A stretch of DNA of 64,000 nucleotides from Bradyrhizobium sp. AZCC 1693 (GTDB taxonomy: Bacteria > Pseudomonadota > Alphaproteobacteria > Rhizobiales > Xanthobacteraceae): the NCBI RefSeq assembly GCF_036924745.1, contig NZ_JAZHSD010000001.1:930001-994000 (forward strand). The letters are read 5' to 3'. The position numbers were made by a program, and so were the translations under genes. Below the pieces are notes generated by a model that had not been told where the DNA came from, ran no database searches, and saw only the letters and a program-made list of their open reading frames with translations. Positions 53,496 through 62,472 of this stretch are shown here, one piece after another. Within the stretch, counting starts at the first letter, position 1, and each line of letters begins with the position of its first letter.

Positions 53496-55020
53496 CGGTC
53501 ACATCCCTAGTGTGCGCAGCGGGCAGCGTGAAGCGGAAGGTCGCGCCGCCGGACTTGTTGGTTTCGGCCCACATCCGGCCGCCGTGGCTTTCGATGATGG
53601 TGCGGCTGATGGACAGGCCGACGCCCATGCCGGTCTCCTTCGTCGTGAAAAATGGCTGGAACAGGTGTGTAAGCGCATCGCCCCCGAAGCCGGGCCCGGT
53701 GTCGGATACGGCAATTTCGATCATATCATCTGCGGCCCTGGTGTTTGAGGCAATCAGCTCACGGTGCGCCGAGACCGCCATGGCTTCCAGCGCATTGCGG
53801 AACAGGTTGACCAGGACCTGCTGAATCTGGACCCTGTCGGCAAGCACCTGGTCACATATCGGGTCCAGGTTGAACCGCAGAAACACGCCTTGTTCCCGGG
53901 CGCCGGTGAGCCCGAGCGCGCCGGCCTCTTCGATCATTTTCGAAAGACTTTCGACGCGCTTCTCGGATGCGTCGCGGGCGACGAAGTCGCGCAATCGCCT
54001 GATGATGTCGCCGGCGCGGATTGCCTGCTCGGCGGCGCGATCGAGCGCCGCTTCGATCTTCGGCGCGTTGGCGTCGGTGCTGCCCGCCAGCAGGCGGCGC
54101 GACCCTTTCATGTAATTGCTGATGGCTGACAGCGGCTGATTGAGTTCGTGGGCGAGCGCGGAAGCCATCTCGCCCATCGCGCTCAGACGGGAGACGTGGA
54201 CCAGTTCCGATTGCAGTTCCTGCAATCGAGCCTGGGTCTGCTGCTGCTCGGTGAGATCGCGGACGAAGCCCGTAAAGAAGGGCTTTCCTGCCGAATGCAT
54301 CTCGCCGATGGTGAGATGCATCGGAAATGTCGTGCCGTCCTTGCGCATGCCGGTGACGATGCGCCCGATGCCGATGATGCGCCGCTCGCCCGTCTTGAGA
54401 TAGCGGGCGATGTAGCCGTCATGACGGCTGCGATCCGGCTCCGGCATCAGCTCGCTGATACTCTTCCCGATCGCCTCGGATTCGCGGTAACCGAACTGAC
54501 GCTCGGCAGCACTGGAGAAGAATTGCATGATGCCATGCTCGTCGATCACGATCATCGCATCCGGGATCGTATCCAGGATCGAGCGAAAATGGCTCTCGCG
54601 CGTCCTGACCGCGTGCTCAAGGCGCTTCTCACGGTTGATGTCGATCATGATGCCGCTGAGCCGGGCAGGGGCGCCATTGGGACCGTTGATGGTCGTGCCA
54701 ACCGCACGCACCCAGTGCCCCTCATCCGAATGCCGGTGGACCCGATACTGAACGTCGAAATTGCACCCGGTATCGATCGACTCCTGCATGGCGCTCGCCG
54801 TGCGATCGCGATCCTGCGAATCGAGCAGGGAAAGGAAGAGATCGTAGTCGACAGGCGCATCCGGTCCGACGCCGAAGAGTTTTCGGGTGGCGGTGGACCA
54901 GTTCAAATTCCCGGTCGACAACTCGAGATCCCAGGCGCCGACGCCCGATCCCTCGGCGCCGCTGCGCGCGTTCTGATCGAGCGGATCTTGATCTCGAAGG
55001 GGGCGGTCAGGATCGATCAT
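53479..55020 (-). CDS. fixL: oxygen-sensing histidine kinase FixL
   Basis: The 513-residue soluble kinase has two PAS domains (about 20-135 and 140-260) and a kinase core. The second PAS is the heme domain: [16 protein letters not shown] carries the proximal heme ligand H200, followed by [16 protein letters not shown] with the arginine (R220 in B. japonicum) that contacts O2. The phospho-acceptor is H291 in [16 protein letters not shown], then the N and G boxes ([32 protein letters not shown]). ATG 55020 makes these numbers match B. japonicum FixL exactly, so I prefer it to the open frame from 55056. Confidence 0.96.
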   Translation of the reverse strand: MIDPDRPLRDQDPLDQNARSGAEGSGVGAWDLELSTGNLNWSTATRKLFGVGPDAPVDYDLFLSLLDSQDRDRTASAMQESIDTGCNFDVQYRVHRHSDEGHWVRAVGTTINGPNGAPARLSGIMIDINREKRLEHAVRTRESHFRSILDTIPDAMIVIDEHGIMQFFSSAAERQFGYRESEAIGKSISELMPEPDRSRHDGYIARYLKTGERRIIGIGRIVTGMRKDGTTFPMHLTIGEMHSAGKPFFTGFVRDLTEQQQTQARLQELQSELVHVSRLSAMGEMASALAHELNQPLSAISNYMKGSRRLLAGSTDANAPKIEAALDRAAEQAIRAGDIIRRLRDFVARDASEKRVESLSKMIEEAGALGLTGAREQGVFLRFNLDPICDQVLADRVQIQQVLVNLFRNALEAMAVSAHRELIASNTRAADDMIEIAVSDTGPGFGGDALTHLFQPFFTTKETGMGVGLSISRTIIESHGGRMWAETNKSGGATFRFTLPAAHTRDVTDAAER

Positions 55021-55190
55021 GCTTCGCTTTCTGCTCCTGCTCATCAGATACCGCATTAAATCGAGCGTGTGAAATAGCTGCGAACCGAAGTTATGAAATT
55101 CGAATATCTAATTGATATAACGAGTATTTTTTAACTTCCGTTGCAGATTCCTGCTGGGTTCTGATTGCCGGAAGAGCCGAGGGTGCATTC

Positions 55191-55204
55191 TTGATCTAGG
55201 TCAG
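55191..55204 (+). promoter_or_regulatory. FixK-type box upstream of usp-CBS genes
   Basis: TTGATCTAGGTCAG matches the FixK/FNR palindrome TTGAY-N4-RTCAA at all but the last base. Its centre is 87 bp before the usp start. A class II position (-41.5) would put the start site near 55239, with TCTAGG as a weak -10. Confidence 0.7.
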
Positions 55205-55284
55205 CTTCGAACAGTGGCGAATCTCTAGGATGCCGCGGTGTGGGCAAGGGCCAGACGGCATTTCGTCTCAAGGGTGGAGCAGTT

Positions 55285-56112
55285 ATGGACTACAAAACCG
55301 TCATGGTCGGTTTGGCGATGGACCGGCGCAACGATGCCTGTCTCCGGGTAGCCGGCGATGTCGCCGAACGGTTCGGGGCACGGATCATCGGCGTTGCCGC
55401 CTCGGACATCAGGCCTCCAATGTATTTTGCCGAAGGCGATTTCGCGCAAAAGCTCTTCGATGAGGAGGCCGCCGCGATCGAAAGACGGCTGTCGGAGCTC
55501 GAAGCGGAGTTTCGCGCTGCGGTCGAGCGGCGCGCAACAGCGGTGGAGTGGCGTTCCGCCCGGACGTTACCTGTGCCCTACATGCTGCAGCAGGCGCGAG
55601 CCGCCGACATCCTCGTGATTGGCGCCCGCCCGGAGACCCTCGTCGACCCCAGCGTGGCTGCGGACCCGAGCGATCTGCTGATGCAGGCGGGCCGGCCGCT
55701 CATCGTGGTGCCATCAACGGTGGAATGGCTCGATCTGAGAAGCGTTCTGGTCGCCTGGAAGGATGTGCGCGAGGCGAGGCGGGCCGTGTTCGACGCGTTG
55801 CCGATTTTGGCTGCCGCAAAGGAAGTCACTATTGCGGAAATTCCCGAGCAGGACGGTCGCCGCGCGGATGCGCTCGGGCGTGTTGCTGACGTGGCGGCCT
55901 GGTTGCGCGGCCACGGCATCGCGGCGAACACGGTCGTTCCCGAACAGGCCTGCGGCGTGACCGGGCAACTCCAGAACATCGCTGCCAATATCGGAGCGGG
56001 CGCGGTGATTGCCGGAGCTTACGGCCATTCGCGCTTCCGCGAATGGGTGCTCAGCGGCGTTACGCGCCACCTTGCAACTGAATCGCGCCGCTGCGCGTTC
56101 CTGTCCCGTTAA
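55285..56112 (+). CDS. universal stress protein, tandem UspA domains
   Basis: The 275-residue protein has two UspA-type halves. The first begins KTVMVGLAMDRRNDACLRVAGDVAERFGA, and the second (from about 150, SVLVAWKDVREARRAVFDAL) ends with the nucleotide-binding-type motif GAYGHSRFREWVLSGVTRHL. Proteins of this kind help survival under low oxygen and stasis. GGTGGAG precedes ATG 55285. It is divergent from fixL, has a FixK-type box upstream, and is followed by a CBS gene after 25 bp. Confidence 0.9.
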   Translation: MDYKTVMVGLAMDRRNDACLRVAGDVAERFGARIIGVAASDIRPPMYFAEGDFAQKLFDEEAAAIERRLSELEAEFRAAVERRATAVEWRSARTLPVPYMLQQARAADILVIGARPETLVDPSVAADPSDLLMQAGRPLIVVPSTVEWLDLRSVLVAWKDVREARRAVFDALPILAAAKEVTIAEIPEQDGRRADALGRVADVAAWLRGHGIAANTVVPEQACGVTGQLQNIAANIGAGAVIAGAYGHSRFREWVLSGVTRHLATESRRCAFLSR

Positions 56113-56137
56113 GGATGCAAAATGACGAGGAACCCCC

Positions 56138-56563
56138 GTGCATAGATTTCTCGAAGCGACCGCCGGGCAATATATGACGCGCAAGGTGAAGACGGTTACG
56201 CGCGACACCACCATGCGCGAGCTGCACAAGATGTTCGAGGCCGATGACTTCAATTGCTATCCGGTGCGCGAAGGCGATGACATCGTCGGCGTCGTAAGCA
56301 ATTTCGATTTCCTGAAATGCTTTGCATTCAACCCCGGCCGCATGGTTCCGGCCTATGATGACCTGCTGTCGCGCATGGTGACGGATGTGATGACCCCGGA
56401 ATTCATCTATGTCGATCCGGCAACGAAACTGACCCGCGTCCTGCAGCTGATGATGGACCACCGGATGAACAGTCTCCCGGTGCTGGATGCCGAACAGCGG
56501 CTGGTCGGGATCATCGCGCGCGAGGACATCATGCGTGCGTTGACCGAGAGCACGCGCGGATAA
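56138..56563 (+). CDS. CBS-pair domain protein
   Basis: The 141-residue protein consists of two CBS motifs: YMTRKVKTVTRDTTMRELHKMFEADDFNCYPVREGDDIVGVVSNFDFL and VMTPEFIYVDPATKLTRVLQLMMDHRMNSLPVLDAEQRLVGIIAREDIM. CBS pairs bind adenine nucleotides and act as energy sensors. The start is GTG 56138 behind GAGGAA. It is co-transcribed with the preceding usp gene and convergent with a second CBS gene. Confidence 0.9.
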   Translation: MHRFLEATAGQYMTRKVKTVTRDTTMRELHKMFEADDFNCYPVREGDDIVGVVSNFDFLKCFAFNPGRMVPAYDDLLSRMVTDVMTPEFIYVDPATKLTRVLQLMMDHRMNSLPVLDAEQRLVGIIAREDIMRALTESTRG

Positions 56564-56596
56564 GTCGCTCCGCGCGGCGGAAGTGCCGGCTCCCGC

Positions 56597-57325
56597 TCAG
56601 CCGGCCTTTGCCATCTCGACGTCTTCGGGCGATTCCAGATACATCCCGGACATGGTGTCGACCCAGCACAGATGGTCGTGAACCTTCCTCACGCCTGCGA
56701 CGTTCTCCGCGGCAACCATGGCCGCCTGCCGTGAACTCTCGTCGGTGATCACGCCGCTGAGATGGACGATGCCGTCGCGCACGATAACATTGAGGCCGAA
56801 CGGACTCCAGTCATTCTTCTCGATCGCGGCGATGACGCGGCTGCGAATGTGGTCATCGTCGGCCGTAGGGTCGGGGATTTCACGGGCGAGACTTGCGACC
56901 GCCTGCAGCAGGTTGGCGCGCGAGACAATGCCCACGAGCTTGCCGCCGTGCATCACCGGCAGACGCTTGACGCCATTGGTCTCCATCGACGTCACGATCT
57001 GTTCCAGCGTTGCGTCTTCGACGACGGTGATCGGATCGGTGGTCATGACCTCCGAAACCTTGCGGCCATGTTCATGAACGTAATCGGTTGCGGCTGCGCC
57101 GGCGCCAAGCAGGAATTTGAGCCAGCGGCCGCGCTTGCGCTGCGTGCCGATTTCGCTGCGGCGAATGAAATCGCCCTCCGAGACGACGCCGACCAGCTTT
57201 CCGGCCGCGTCGACCACCGGCAGTCCGCTGACATGATGCTGCAGCATGGTTTTCGCGGCTTCGAGGATGGTGGTGTCAGGCGAGGTCGTGATGACGGACC
57301 GGGTCATGATCTGATGGGCGCGCAT
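56597..57325 (-). CDS. CBS-pair plus BON domain protein
   Basis: The 242-residue protein has two CBS motifs (IMTRSVITTSPDTTILEAAKTMLQHHVSGLPVVD and VMTTDPITVVEDATLEQIVTSMETNGVKRLPVM) and a C-terminal BON domain (VRDGIVHLSGVITDESSRQAAMVAAENVAGVRKVHDHL). BON domains are linked to membrane or phospholipid contact. ATG 57325 is preceded by AGGAGAA. It shares a FixK-type box with the divergent adh operon. Confidence 0.9.
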   Translation of the reverse strand: MRAHQIMTRSVITTSPDTTILEAAKTMLQHHVSGLPVVDAAGKLVGVVSEGDFIRRSEIGTQRKRGRWLKFLLGAGAAATDYVHEHGRKVSEVMTTDPITVVEDATLEQIVTSMETNGVKRLPVMHGGKLVGIVSRANLLQAVASLAREIPDPTADDDHIRSRVIAAIEKNDWSPFGLNVIVRDGIVHLSGVITDESSRQAAMVAAENVAGVRKVHDHLCWVDTMSGMYLESPEDVEMAKAG

Positions 57326-57408
57326 GTGACGTTCTCCTGTTCCATTTATCGTGGGCTGGCGCGGCGCTGCCGACGTCGCCATGTTAGAGAGGGTTTGCTC
57401 GGGCTCGA

Positions 57409-57422
57409 TTGACGAGGATCAA
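57409..57422. promoter_or_regulatory. perfect FixK-type box in a divergent promoter region
   Basis: TTGACGAGGATCAA fits TTGAY-N4-RTCAA exactly. Its centre is 90 bp from the CBS-BON start (minus) and 68 bp from the alcohol dehydrogenase start (plus). Weak -10 elements lie at class II spacing on both sides (TCTAAC on the minus strand near 57382-57390; TTAGGCT near 57444-57450). Confidence 0.82.
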
Positions 57423-57483
57423 ACGCAGCTTGGTCGCAGTTGGTTAGGCTGCATACGCTTGCGTGAGGAAAAAATTGGACGAA

Positions 57484-58467
57484 ATGCACGCCATGGTTCT
57501 GACAGCGGCCGGCGCGCCGCTGCGGTTTGAGCTGCGAGAGGATCCCGTCGTCGGGCCGGGCGATGTGCGCGTCAAGGTGGGCGCCTGCGGCGTGTGCCGG
57601 ACCGATCTGCATGTCGTCGATGGAGAATTGCCTGACATCGCCTATCCGATCGTGCCCGGCCATGAGGTAGTTGGCCGGGTGGACGCGCTTGGGCCCGGCG
57701 TGACCTCGCTTCGTGTTGGCGAGCGGATCGGCGTTCCCTGGCTGGGCTATACCTGCGGCGAGTGTCGCTATTGCCGGAGCGGCCAGGAAAACCTCTGCGA
57801 CCGCCCACGCTTCACCGGTTACACGCGCGACGGCGGCTTTGCCACGCATCTGGTGGCGGACGCCCGCTATTGCTTTCCGCTCGGCGAGGCCGGCGACGAT
57901 GTCGCCATCGCACCTCTGCTTTGTGCCGGCCTGATCGGCTGGCGCTCGCTTGTCATGGCGGGCGATGGAAAGCATCTCGGCATCTTTGGCTTCGGTGCGG
58001 CCGGCCATGTCATCGCGCAGGTGGCGCGCTGGCAGGGGCGCTCGGTCTATGCCTTCACCCGCAACGGCGATGTCGAGGCGCAGCGTCTTGCAAAATCGCT
58101 CGGCGCGGAATGGGCCGGGTCATCGGAGGACTCGGCTCCGGCGCCGCTCGACGCCGCGATTATTTTCGCGCCGGTGGGCGATCTCGTGCCCCTTGCGTTA
58201 CGCGCCGTGCGCAAAGGCGGGCGCGTGGTCTGCGCCGGCATTCACATGTCGGACATTCCCTCGTTCCCCTACCGGATCCTGTGGGAGGAACGGCAGCTGC
58301 TTTCGGTCGCCAACCTCACGCGCGGCGACGGGACCGCGTTCTTCGAGATCGCGGCGCAAGCGGGTATCAGAACGCACACCAGCGTGTTTCCGTTGCGGGA
58401 AGCAAACGAAGTCCTCTCCAAGCTGCGCGCCGGGCAGATCACCGGCGCCGCCGTGCTGCTGCCATGA
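57484..58467 (+). CDS. zinc-dependent alcohol dehydrogenase
   Basis: The 327-residue enzyme has catalytic zinc ligands in CGVCRTDLH and the GHEVVGRV histidine-glutamate pair, structural zinc cysteines in CGECRYCRSGQENLC, and the Rossmann motif GFGAAGHVIAQVARW. It belongs to the zinc-binding alcohol dehydrogenase family. Possible starts are ATG 57484, ATG 57490 or GTG 57463; 57484 is used. It opens an operon with a kinase-fusion gene (ATGA overlap) and a CHAD gene, behind a perfect FixK-type box. Confidence 0.9.
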   Translation: MHAMVLTAAGAPLRFELREDPVVGPGDVRVKVGACGVCRTDLHVVDGELPDIAYPIVPGHEVVGRVDALGPGVTSLRVGERIGVPWLGYTCGECRYCRSGQENLCDRPRFTGYTRDGGFATHLVADARYCFPLGEAGDDVAIAPLLCAGLIGWRSLVMAGDGKHLGIFGFGAAGHVIAQVARWQGRSVYAFTRNGDVEAQRLAKSLGAEWAGSSEDSAPAPLDAAIIFAPVGDLVPLALRAVRKGGRVVCAGIHMSDIPSFPYRILWEERQLLSVANLTRGDGTAFFEIAAQAGIRTHTSVFPLREANEVLSKLRAGQITGAAVLLP

Positions 58468-60035
58468 CGGTGCGACCGCCCGCCGACACAGCCGCAACCG
58501 AGGCTGACCTGCAGCAGCAGGTGCTCGACTTCCTTGATGGTTCCAGCTTCGGCCCGGCCGGGGGTGGCAAGCGGATCGACACGCATGCCTCGATGGTTTT
58601 TCTCGGCGCCGATCGGGCATTGAAGATCAAGCGGGCCGTGCGCTTGCCGTTCCTCGACTATTCGACATTGGAGAAGCGCAGGCGTGCCTGCGAGGATGAA
58701 CTGAAGGTCAACGCCGGCAACGCTCCCGAGCTGTACCGGCGCATTGTCGCTATCACGCGCAATTCCGACGGCGCCTTCGAAATCGACGGCTCCGGCACTC
58801 CCGTCGAATGGGCGGTCGAAATGACACGGTTCGACGAGAAGCAATCGCTCGACTGTGTCGCAGCGTCGAAGGTGATCGATCCATTCCTTGCGACGGCCGT
58901 AGCCGATGCGGTTCTGCGATCCCACGACAAGGCGCCACGCGCGGACGGCGAAAGCTGGCTTGCGTCCATTCCACCCATCATCGAACGCAATACAGCAAGG
59001 TTTCGCACCGTGCGCGGACTTGATGCCGTTGCCATCGGTCAACTCGATACCGCCAGCCGCGATGCGGCGACGACGCTGCAGCCGCTACTCAGGCAGCGCA
59101 TCGAGCAAGGGTTCGTGCGTCGCTGCCACGGTGATTTGCATCTCGCCAATATTGCCTTGGTGGACGGCCGGCCGGTACTGTTCGATGCCATCGAATTCGA
59201 TCCCGTTATCGCGACGACCGATGTGCTCTACGATCTCGCCTTTACGCTGATGGATCTGATGCACTTCAATCAGGCTGCGGCGGCAAACGAGGTGTTCAAT
59301 CGCTACCTTGCAGGGGCAGGGGATGAAGGTCTCGATGGCCTCCGTCTGCTGCCGCTGTTTCTGTCGGTGCGGGCGGCGATCCGCGCCCATGTGCTGTTCA
59401 TGAAAAGCGATCAGGCCGGTGAGGGCGGCGCGGTCTGGCAGGAGGCCAAGCGCTATTTCGATCTGGCGGGGAGGCTCATCACACCCAGTCCGCCGCTGCT
59501 TGTGGCGATCGGCGGATTGTCGGGGACAGGAAAGTCGGTGCTTGCGCGCGGGCTCGCGGGCCTGCTCGAGCCTCCGCCCGGCGCGGTCATTGTCCGCTCG
59601 GATGTCGTTCGCAAGCATCTCTTCGGCATTGCTGAAACCACGGCTCTGCCGGAATCCGCCTATCGGCCCGATGCTACGGAGCGTGTCTACGGCATGCTTT
59701 CGCGCACCGCGCAGCGTGTCCTCGCCCAAGGCTGTTCGGTTGTGCTCGATGCCGCTTACCTGCAGGACGCGGAACGGACGGAAGTTGAAGGTCTTGCGAC
59801 AACGTGCGGCGTACGCTTCGTCGGTTTGTTCCTCACGGCGGATCTCGCGACGCGCCTGGCTCGGATCGAGCAGCGCAAGGGTGATGCGTCGGATGCAACC
59901 CGGAATGTTGCCCTGAAGCAGGAGACTTTCACGATCGGCGCGGTAAACTGGCATATGATCGATGCCTCGGGGACGCCGGACCAGTCGCTTCGCAGCGCCC
60001 GTGTCTCCCTTTTTGGAGTGCCGGGTGAACGCTGA
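58464..60035 (+). CDS. two-domain kinase: aminoglycoside phosphotransferase-like plus AAA/zeta-type P-loop
   Basis: The 523-residue protein joins an APH-like small-molecule kinase domain (about 30-330) to a P-loop nucleotide-kinase domain (about 340-520). The APH part has catalytic loop FVRRCHGDLHLANIAL and LFDAIEFDP for metal binding. The P-loop part has Walker A GGLSGTGKS at 350-358, followed by VRSDVVRKHLFGI. The family is frequent near universal stress and polyphosphate-linked genes, but substrates are unknown. It overlaps adh by ATGA, and CHAD follows after two bases. Confidence 0.85.
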   Translation: MTVRPPADTAATEADLQQQVLDFLDGSSFGPAGGGKRIDTHASMVFLGADRALKIKRAVRLPFLDYSTLEKRRRACEDELKVNAGNAPELYRRIVAITRNSDGAFEIDGSGTPVEWAVEMTRFDEKQSLDCVAASKVIDPFLATAVADAVLRSHDKAPRADGESWLASIPPIIERNTARFRTVRGLDAVAIGQLDTASRDAATTLQPLLRQRIEQGFVRRCHGDLHLANIALVDGRPVLFDAIEFDPVIATTDVLYDLAFTLMDLMHFNQAAAANEVFNRYLAGAGDEGLDGLRLLPLFLSVRAAIRAHVLFMKSDQAGEGGAVWQEAKRYFDLAGRLITPSPPLLVAIGGLSGTGKSVLARGLAGLLEPPPGAVIVRSDVVRKHLFGIAETTALPESAYRPDATERVYGMLSRTAQRVLAQGCSVVLDAAYLQDAERTEVEGLATTCGVRFVGLFLTADLATRLARIEQRKGDASDATRNVALKQETFTIGAVNWHMIDASGTPDQSLRSARVSLFGVPGER

Positions 60036-60037
60036 CG

Positions 60038-60940
60038 ATGAGGGGCCGTCCAACCAGAACGTCCAGCCGGGACAAGGCCGCTGAAGCCGCGGGTCTTGAC
60101 TGTGCAACCGCGTTCCAGACCATGACGCTCGGCTGCGTCGCTGATATCAAGGCCCATCACAGCAGCGCGTGTGCCGGCGATGCCGAGGCGGTGCATCAGA
60201 TCCGTGTCGCGATCACGCGGTTGCGCGCCGCCGTGGCGTTCTTTACGCCGATCGTAGTCGATGCGGAATGGCGGCGTCTGAAGCAGGAAATCGCCTGGCT
60301 GAATGGCCCGCTCGGCGCTGCGCGCGACAGCGATGTCGTCGTGGAATATGCGCGCCGCAAGCGATATGGCGCATGGGCGCAGCGCATGATCGGCGAGCAG
60401 CTCGATCAGCGGCAGACGCGGGACCACCGCCGCCTGGTTCGCTGCCTGCGTTCCGTTCGTACGCAACGTCTCATCGCCGCACTGGCAGGCTGGATCAGGC
60501 AAGGACCCTGGCTGGCGCGCTATCAGCGGCGCAGGCACGCGGAGGCGCTGCAACCCTATTGCTTGCGCGAGCTCAACCGGTGGCGCGAACGGCTGGTCCG
60601 CAAGGGGCGGCACCTGAAGGCCTTGGGTGCGTCACGCCGTCACCGGCTGCGGATCAAGGCCAAACGCTTCCGCTACATGCTGGAAGCGCTGACCGAAACC
60701 GTCGCGCTGCGGGGGCGGGGCGAATTCGATCACCTGCACCGGCCGGCGAAACGATTGCAGCGCGCATTGGGCGACATGCGCGATCTCGAGCGCTTCGCCG
60801 GCCTTGCCGGCGGATCGCCGCAGGCCGATAATGGCAAACGAGGCAAGAAGCATCCGCCGGGCTATCGCCGTCGAAGGGAAAAGCTGCTCGGCGTCGCCGT
60901 CGCGGCGCATCTTGACCTCAAGCGCGCCGGAGCCTGCTGA
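60038..60940 (+). CDS. CHAD domain protein
   Basis: The 300-residue protein is a CHAD domain, an alpha-helical fold rich in conserved histidine and basic residues: EAVHQIRVAITRLRAAVAFF, LGAARDSDVVVEYA, RHRLRIKAKRFRYMLEAL. CHAD proteins bind inorganic polyphosphate. The protein is strongly basic, as expected for a polyanion binder. It ends the adh-kinase-CHAD operon. Confidence 0.88.
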   Translation: MRGRPTRTSSRDKAAEAAGLDCATAFQTMTLGCVADIKAHHSSACAGDAEAVHQIRVAITRLRAAVAFFTPIVVDAEWRRLKQEIAWLNGPLGAARDSDVVVEYARRKRYGAWAQRMIGEQLDQRQTRDHRRLVRCLRSVRTQRLIAALAGWIRQGPWLARYQRRRHAEALQPYCLRELNRWRERLVRKGRHLKALGASRRHRLRIKAKRFRYMLEALTETVALRGRGEFDHLHRPAKRLQRALGDMRDLERFAGLAGGSPQADNGKRGKKHPPGYRRRREKLLGVAVAAHLDLKRAGAC

Positions 60941-60985
60941 CGCCACGGTTCGCATGCGCGGCCGCCCGGAATTGCCCGCCCGCGC

Positions 60986-60999
60986 TTGATGTGCGTCAA
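60986..60999 (+). promoter_or_regulatory. perfect FixK-type box upstream of the second usp gene
   Basis: TTGATGTGCGTCAA fits TTGAY-N4-RTCAA exactly. Its centre is 95 bp before the usp start; a -10-like TACCCT lies at about 61022-61027, near class II spacing. Confidence 0.82.
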
Positions 61000-61087
61000 C
61001 GTCGGCCAGTCGTCCATCGGTTACCCTCGCCCCGGCAGCAACCCGGACGGGGGCCGCAAGTTCCCTCGAATGTGTGGGAGAATGGCA

Positions 61088-61924
61088 ATGTTCAGGAACA
61101 TTCTGGTTCATATTCCCTCCGAGCGTCCGGTCAGGCCGGTGATTGATGTCGCTGTCGCGCTGACCATTGCGCGCCGGTCGCATCTCGATGCGGTCGCCAT
61201 CGGCTATGAATCGATGAGCGCCGCCGGGATGCTTGTCGAGGGCGGCGGCGCCGCCGTGGCCGCCGTGATAGGGGCCGAACAGGAGCGCGCGCAGGAGAGG
61301 GCGAACGCCGCGATCGCCGTATTCGAGATCGAGGCCAAGCTGGCCCAAATCGCTTACGGTACCAGGACCTTCGCGGCGATCCCGGCCGAAGCCGGGCAGA
61401 CAATTGGGGCGCTTGCCCGGCTCTACGACATGACGATCGTGCTGCAGCCGGAACTCGCGAAGACCAGCTACGACAACGAGATTCCGCAGCAGATCCTGTT
61501 CAATTCCGGCGGGCCGATGCTGATGGTTCCTTATATCCACAAGGGAGCGCTCGACGCCCACCATGTTGGCATCGCCTGGGACGGCAGCCGCCTTGCCGCC
61601 CGCGCCGTGCGCGATGCGATGCCGTTCCTGATGGGCGCGAAGGCCGTGACCGTGATTGCGGTCAACGAAGCGGCGGGTGATGATGCTTCCTCGGACCAGC
61701 TCGCCACGCATCTGGGGCGGCGCGGCATTGCGGCCCGGGTCCAGCGGCTGACGGCGGATCGCGGCGACGTTCAGGGCGCCATTCTGTCGGTTGCGGCTGA
61801 AAGCCGTACGGGCCTCCTGGTGATGGGGGGATACGGCCATTCGCGATTGCAGGAGCGCATTCTGGGCGGCGTCACGCGAAGCATGTTCGACTGCATGACC
61901 GTACCGGTCCTGATGTCGCACTGA
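61088..61924 (+). CDS. universal stress protein, tandem UspA domains
   Basis: The 278-residue protein has two UspA halves, beginning NILVHIPSERPVRPVIDVAVALTIARRSHLDAV and, from about 155, HHVGIAWDGSRLAARAVRDAMPFL. It ends with LLVMGGYGHSRLQERILGGVTRSM, the nucleotide-binding-type GxxGHSR motif. It is distinct from the other usp gene in sequence. ATG 61088 is favoured over 61082 because GGGAGA then has proper spacing. It is transcribed alone behind a FixK-type box. Confidence 0.9.
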   Translation: MFRNILVHIPSERPVRPVIDVAVALTIARRSHLDAVAIGYESMSAAGMLVEGGGAAVAAVIGAEQERAQERANAAIAVFEIEAKLAQIAYGTRTFAAIPAEAGQTIGALARLYDMTIVLQPELAKTSYDNEIPQQILFNSGGPMLMVPYIHKGALDAHHVGIAWDGSRLAARAVRDAMPFLMGAKAVTVIAVNEAAGDDASSDQLATHLGRRGIAARVQRLTADRGDVQGAILSVAAESRTGLLVMGGYGHSRLQERILGGVTRSMFDCMTVPVLMSH

Positions 61925-62014
61925 TCTCGGGTGCGCAGCGGTGTGACTTTTCGTCCCGGAGAGTTCCTTGAGTTGCACCTCCTTGGCTGCGGCTAAGGTC
62001 GCAATGACGCCAGT

Positions 62015-62028
62015 TTGATGCACCTCAA
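62015..62028 (+). promoter_or_regulatory. FixK-type box upstream of phasin-phaC
   Basis: TTGATGCACCTCAA has both TTGA and TCAA half sites with correct spacing. Its centre is 70 bp before the phasin start, with GAATAT near 62048-62053 as a -10-like element. Confidence 0.75.
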
Positions 62029-62091
62029 TGTTCGGCCCGACGCCAGTGAATATCGTTTCGGGAGAAATTCAGAGATCGATCGGAGATTGTC

Positions 62092-62460
62092 ATGGCAGAG
62101 CTGTCTGAACGGGCCGCTTCCGGTTCCTTTCCAGCCGTCGCAAATGCAGAAGCGGAAGCCACCAAACTGAACCAGGGCGCGCTGCAGTTCATGCTTGGCG
62201 CGCAGAAGATGATGTTCGAGGAATGGGTGTTTTTCGCCGACGAAATGCTGGAGCGAACGCGCACCGAGATGCATCTGTTCACGGAGTTCGTCGCGAAAAT
62301 GGCGGCCGCGCATTCCGTCAGGGACGTCAAGACGATGTACCAGGAATGCGGCCAGCATCAACTCGACTTCTTTCGCCGCGACTCCGAACGGCTGTTCAGG
62401 CATGGCGAGCGGATGATCGCGGCCACGTCGAAGCTGATCAGTGGCCGCGATCTCAACTGA
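62092..62460 (+). CDS. phasin-family protein
   Basis: The 122-residue protein is almost entirely amphipathic helix (KLNQGALQFMLGAQKMMFEEWVFFADEMLERTRTEMHLFTEFVAKMAAAHS), the pattern of phasins that coat polyhydroxyalkanoate granules. AGAAATTCAGAGATCGATCGGAG-type purine-rich sequence precedes the ATG. A PHA synthase gene follows after 12 bp in the same direction, which supports the call. Confidence 0.82.
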   Translation: MAELSERAASGSFPAVANAEAEATKLNQGALQFMLGAQKMMFEEWVFFADEMLERTRTEMHLFTEFVAKMAAAHSVRDVKTMYQECGQHQLDFFRRDSERLFRHGERMIAATSKLISGRDLN

Positions 62461-62472
62461 TCGGCCAGGAAC

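Noticed and set aside
60986..61087. N-terminal extension of the second usp protein
   Set aside because: It would begin on the FixK-type box and lacks a ribosome-binding site; GGGAGA at proper spacing supports 61088.
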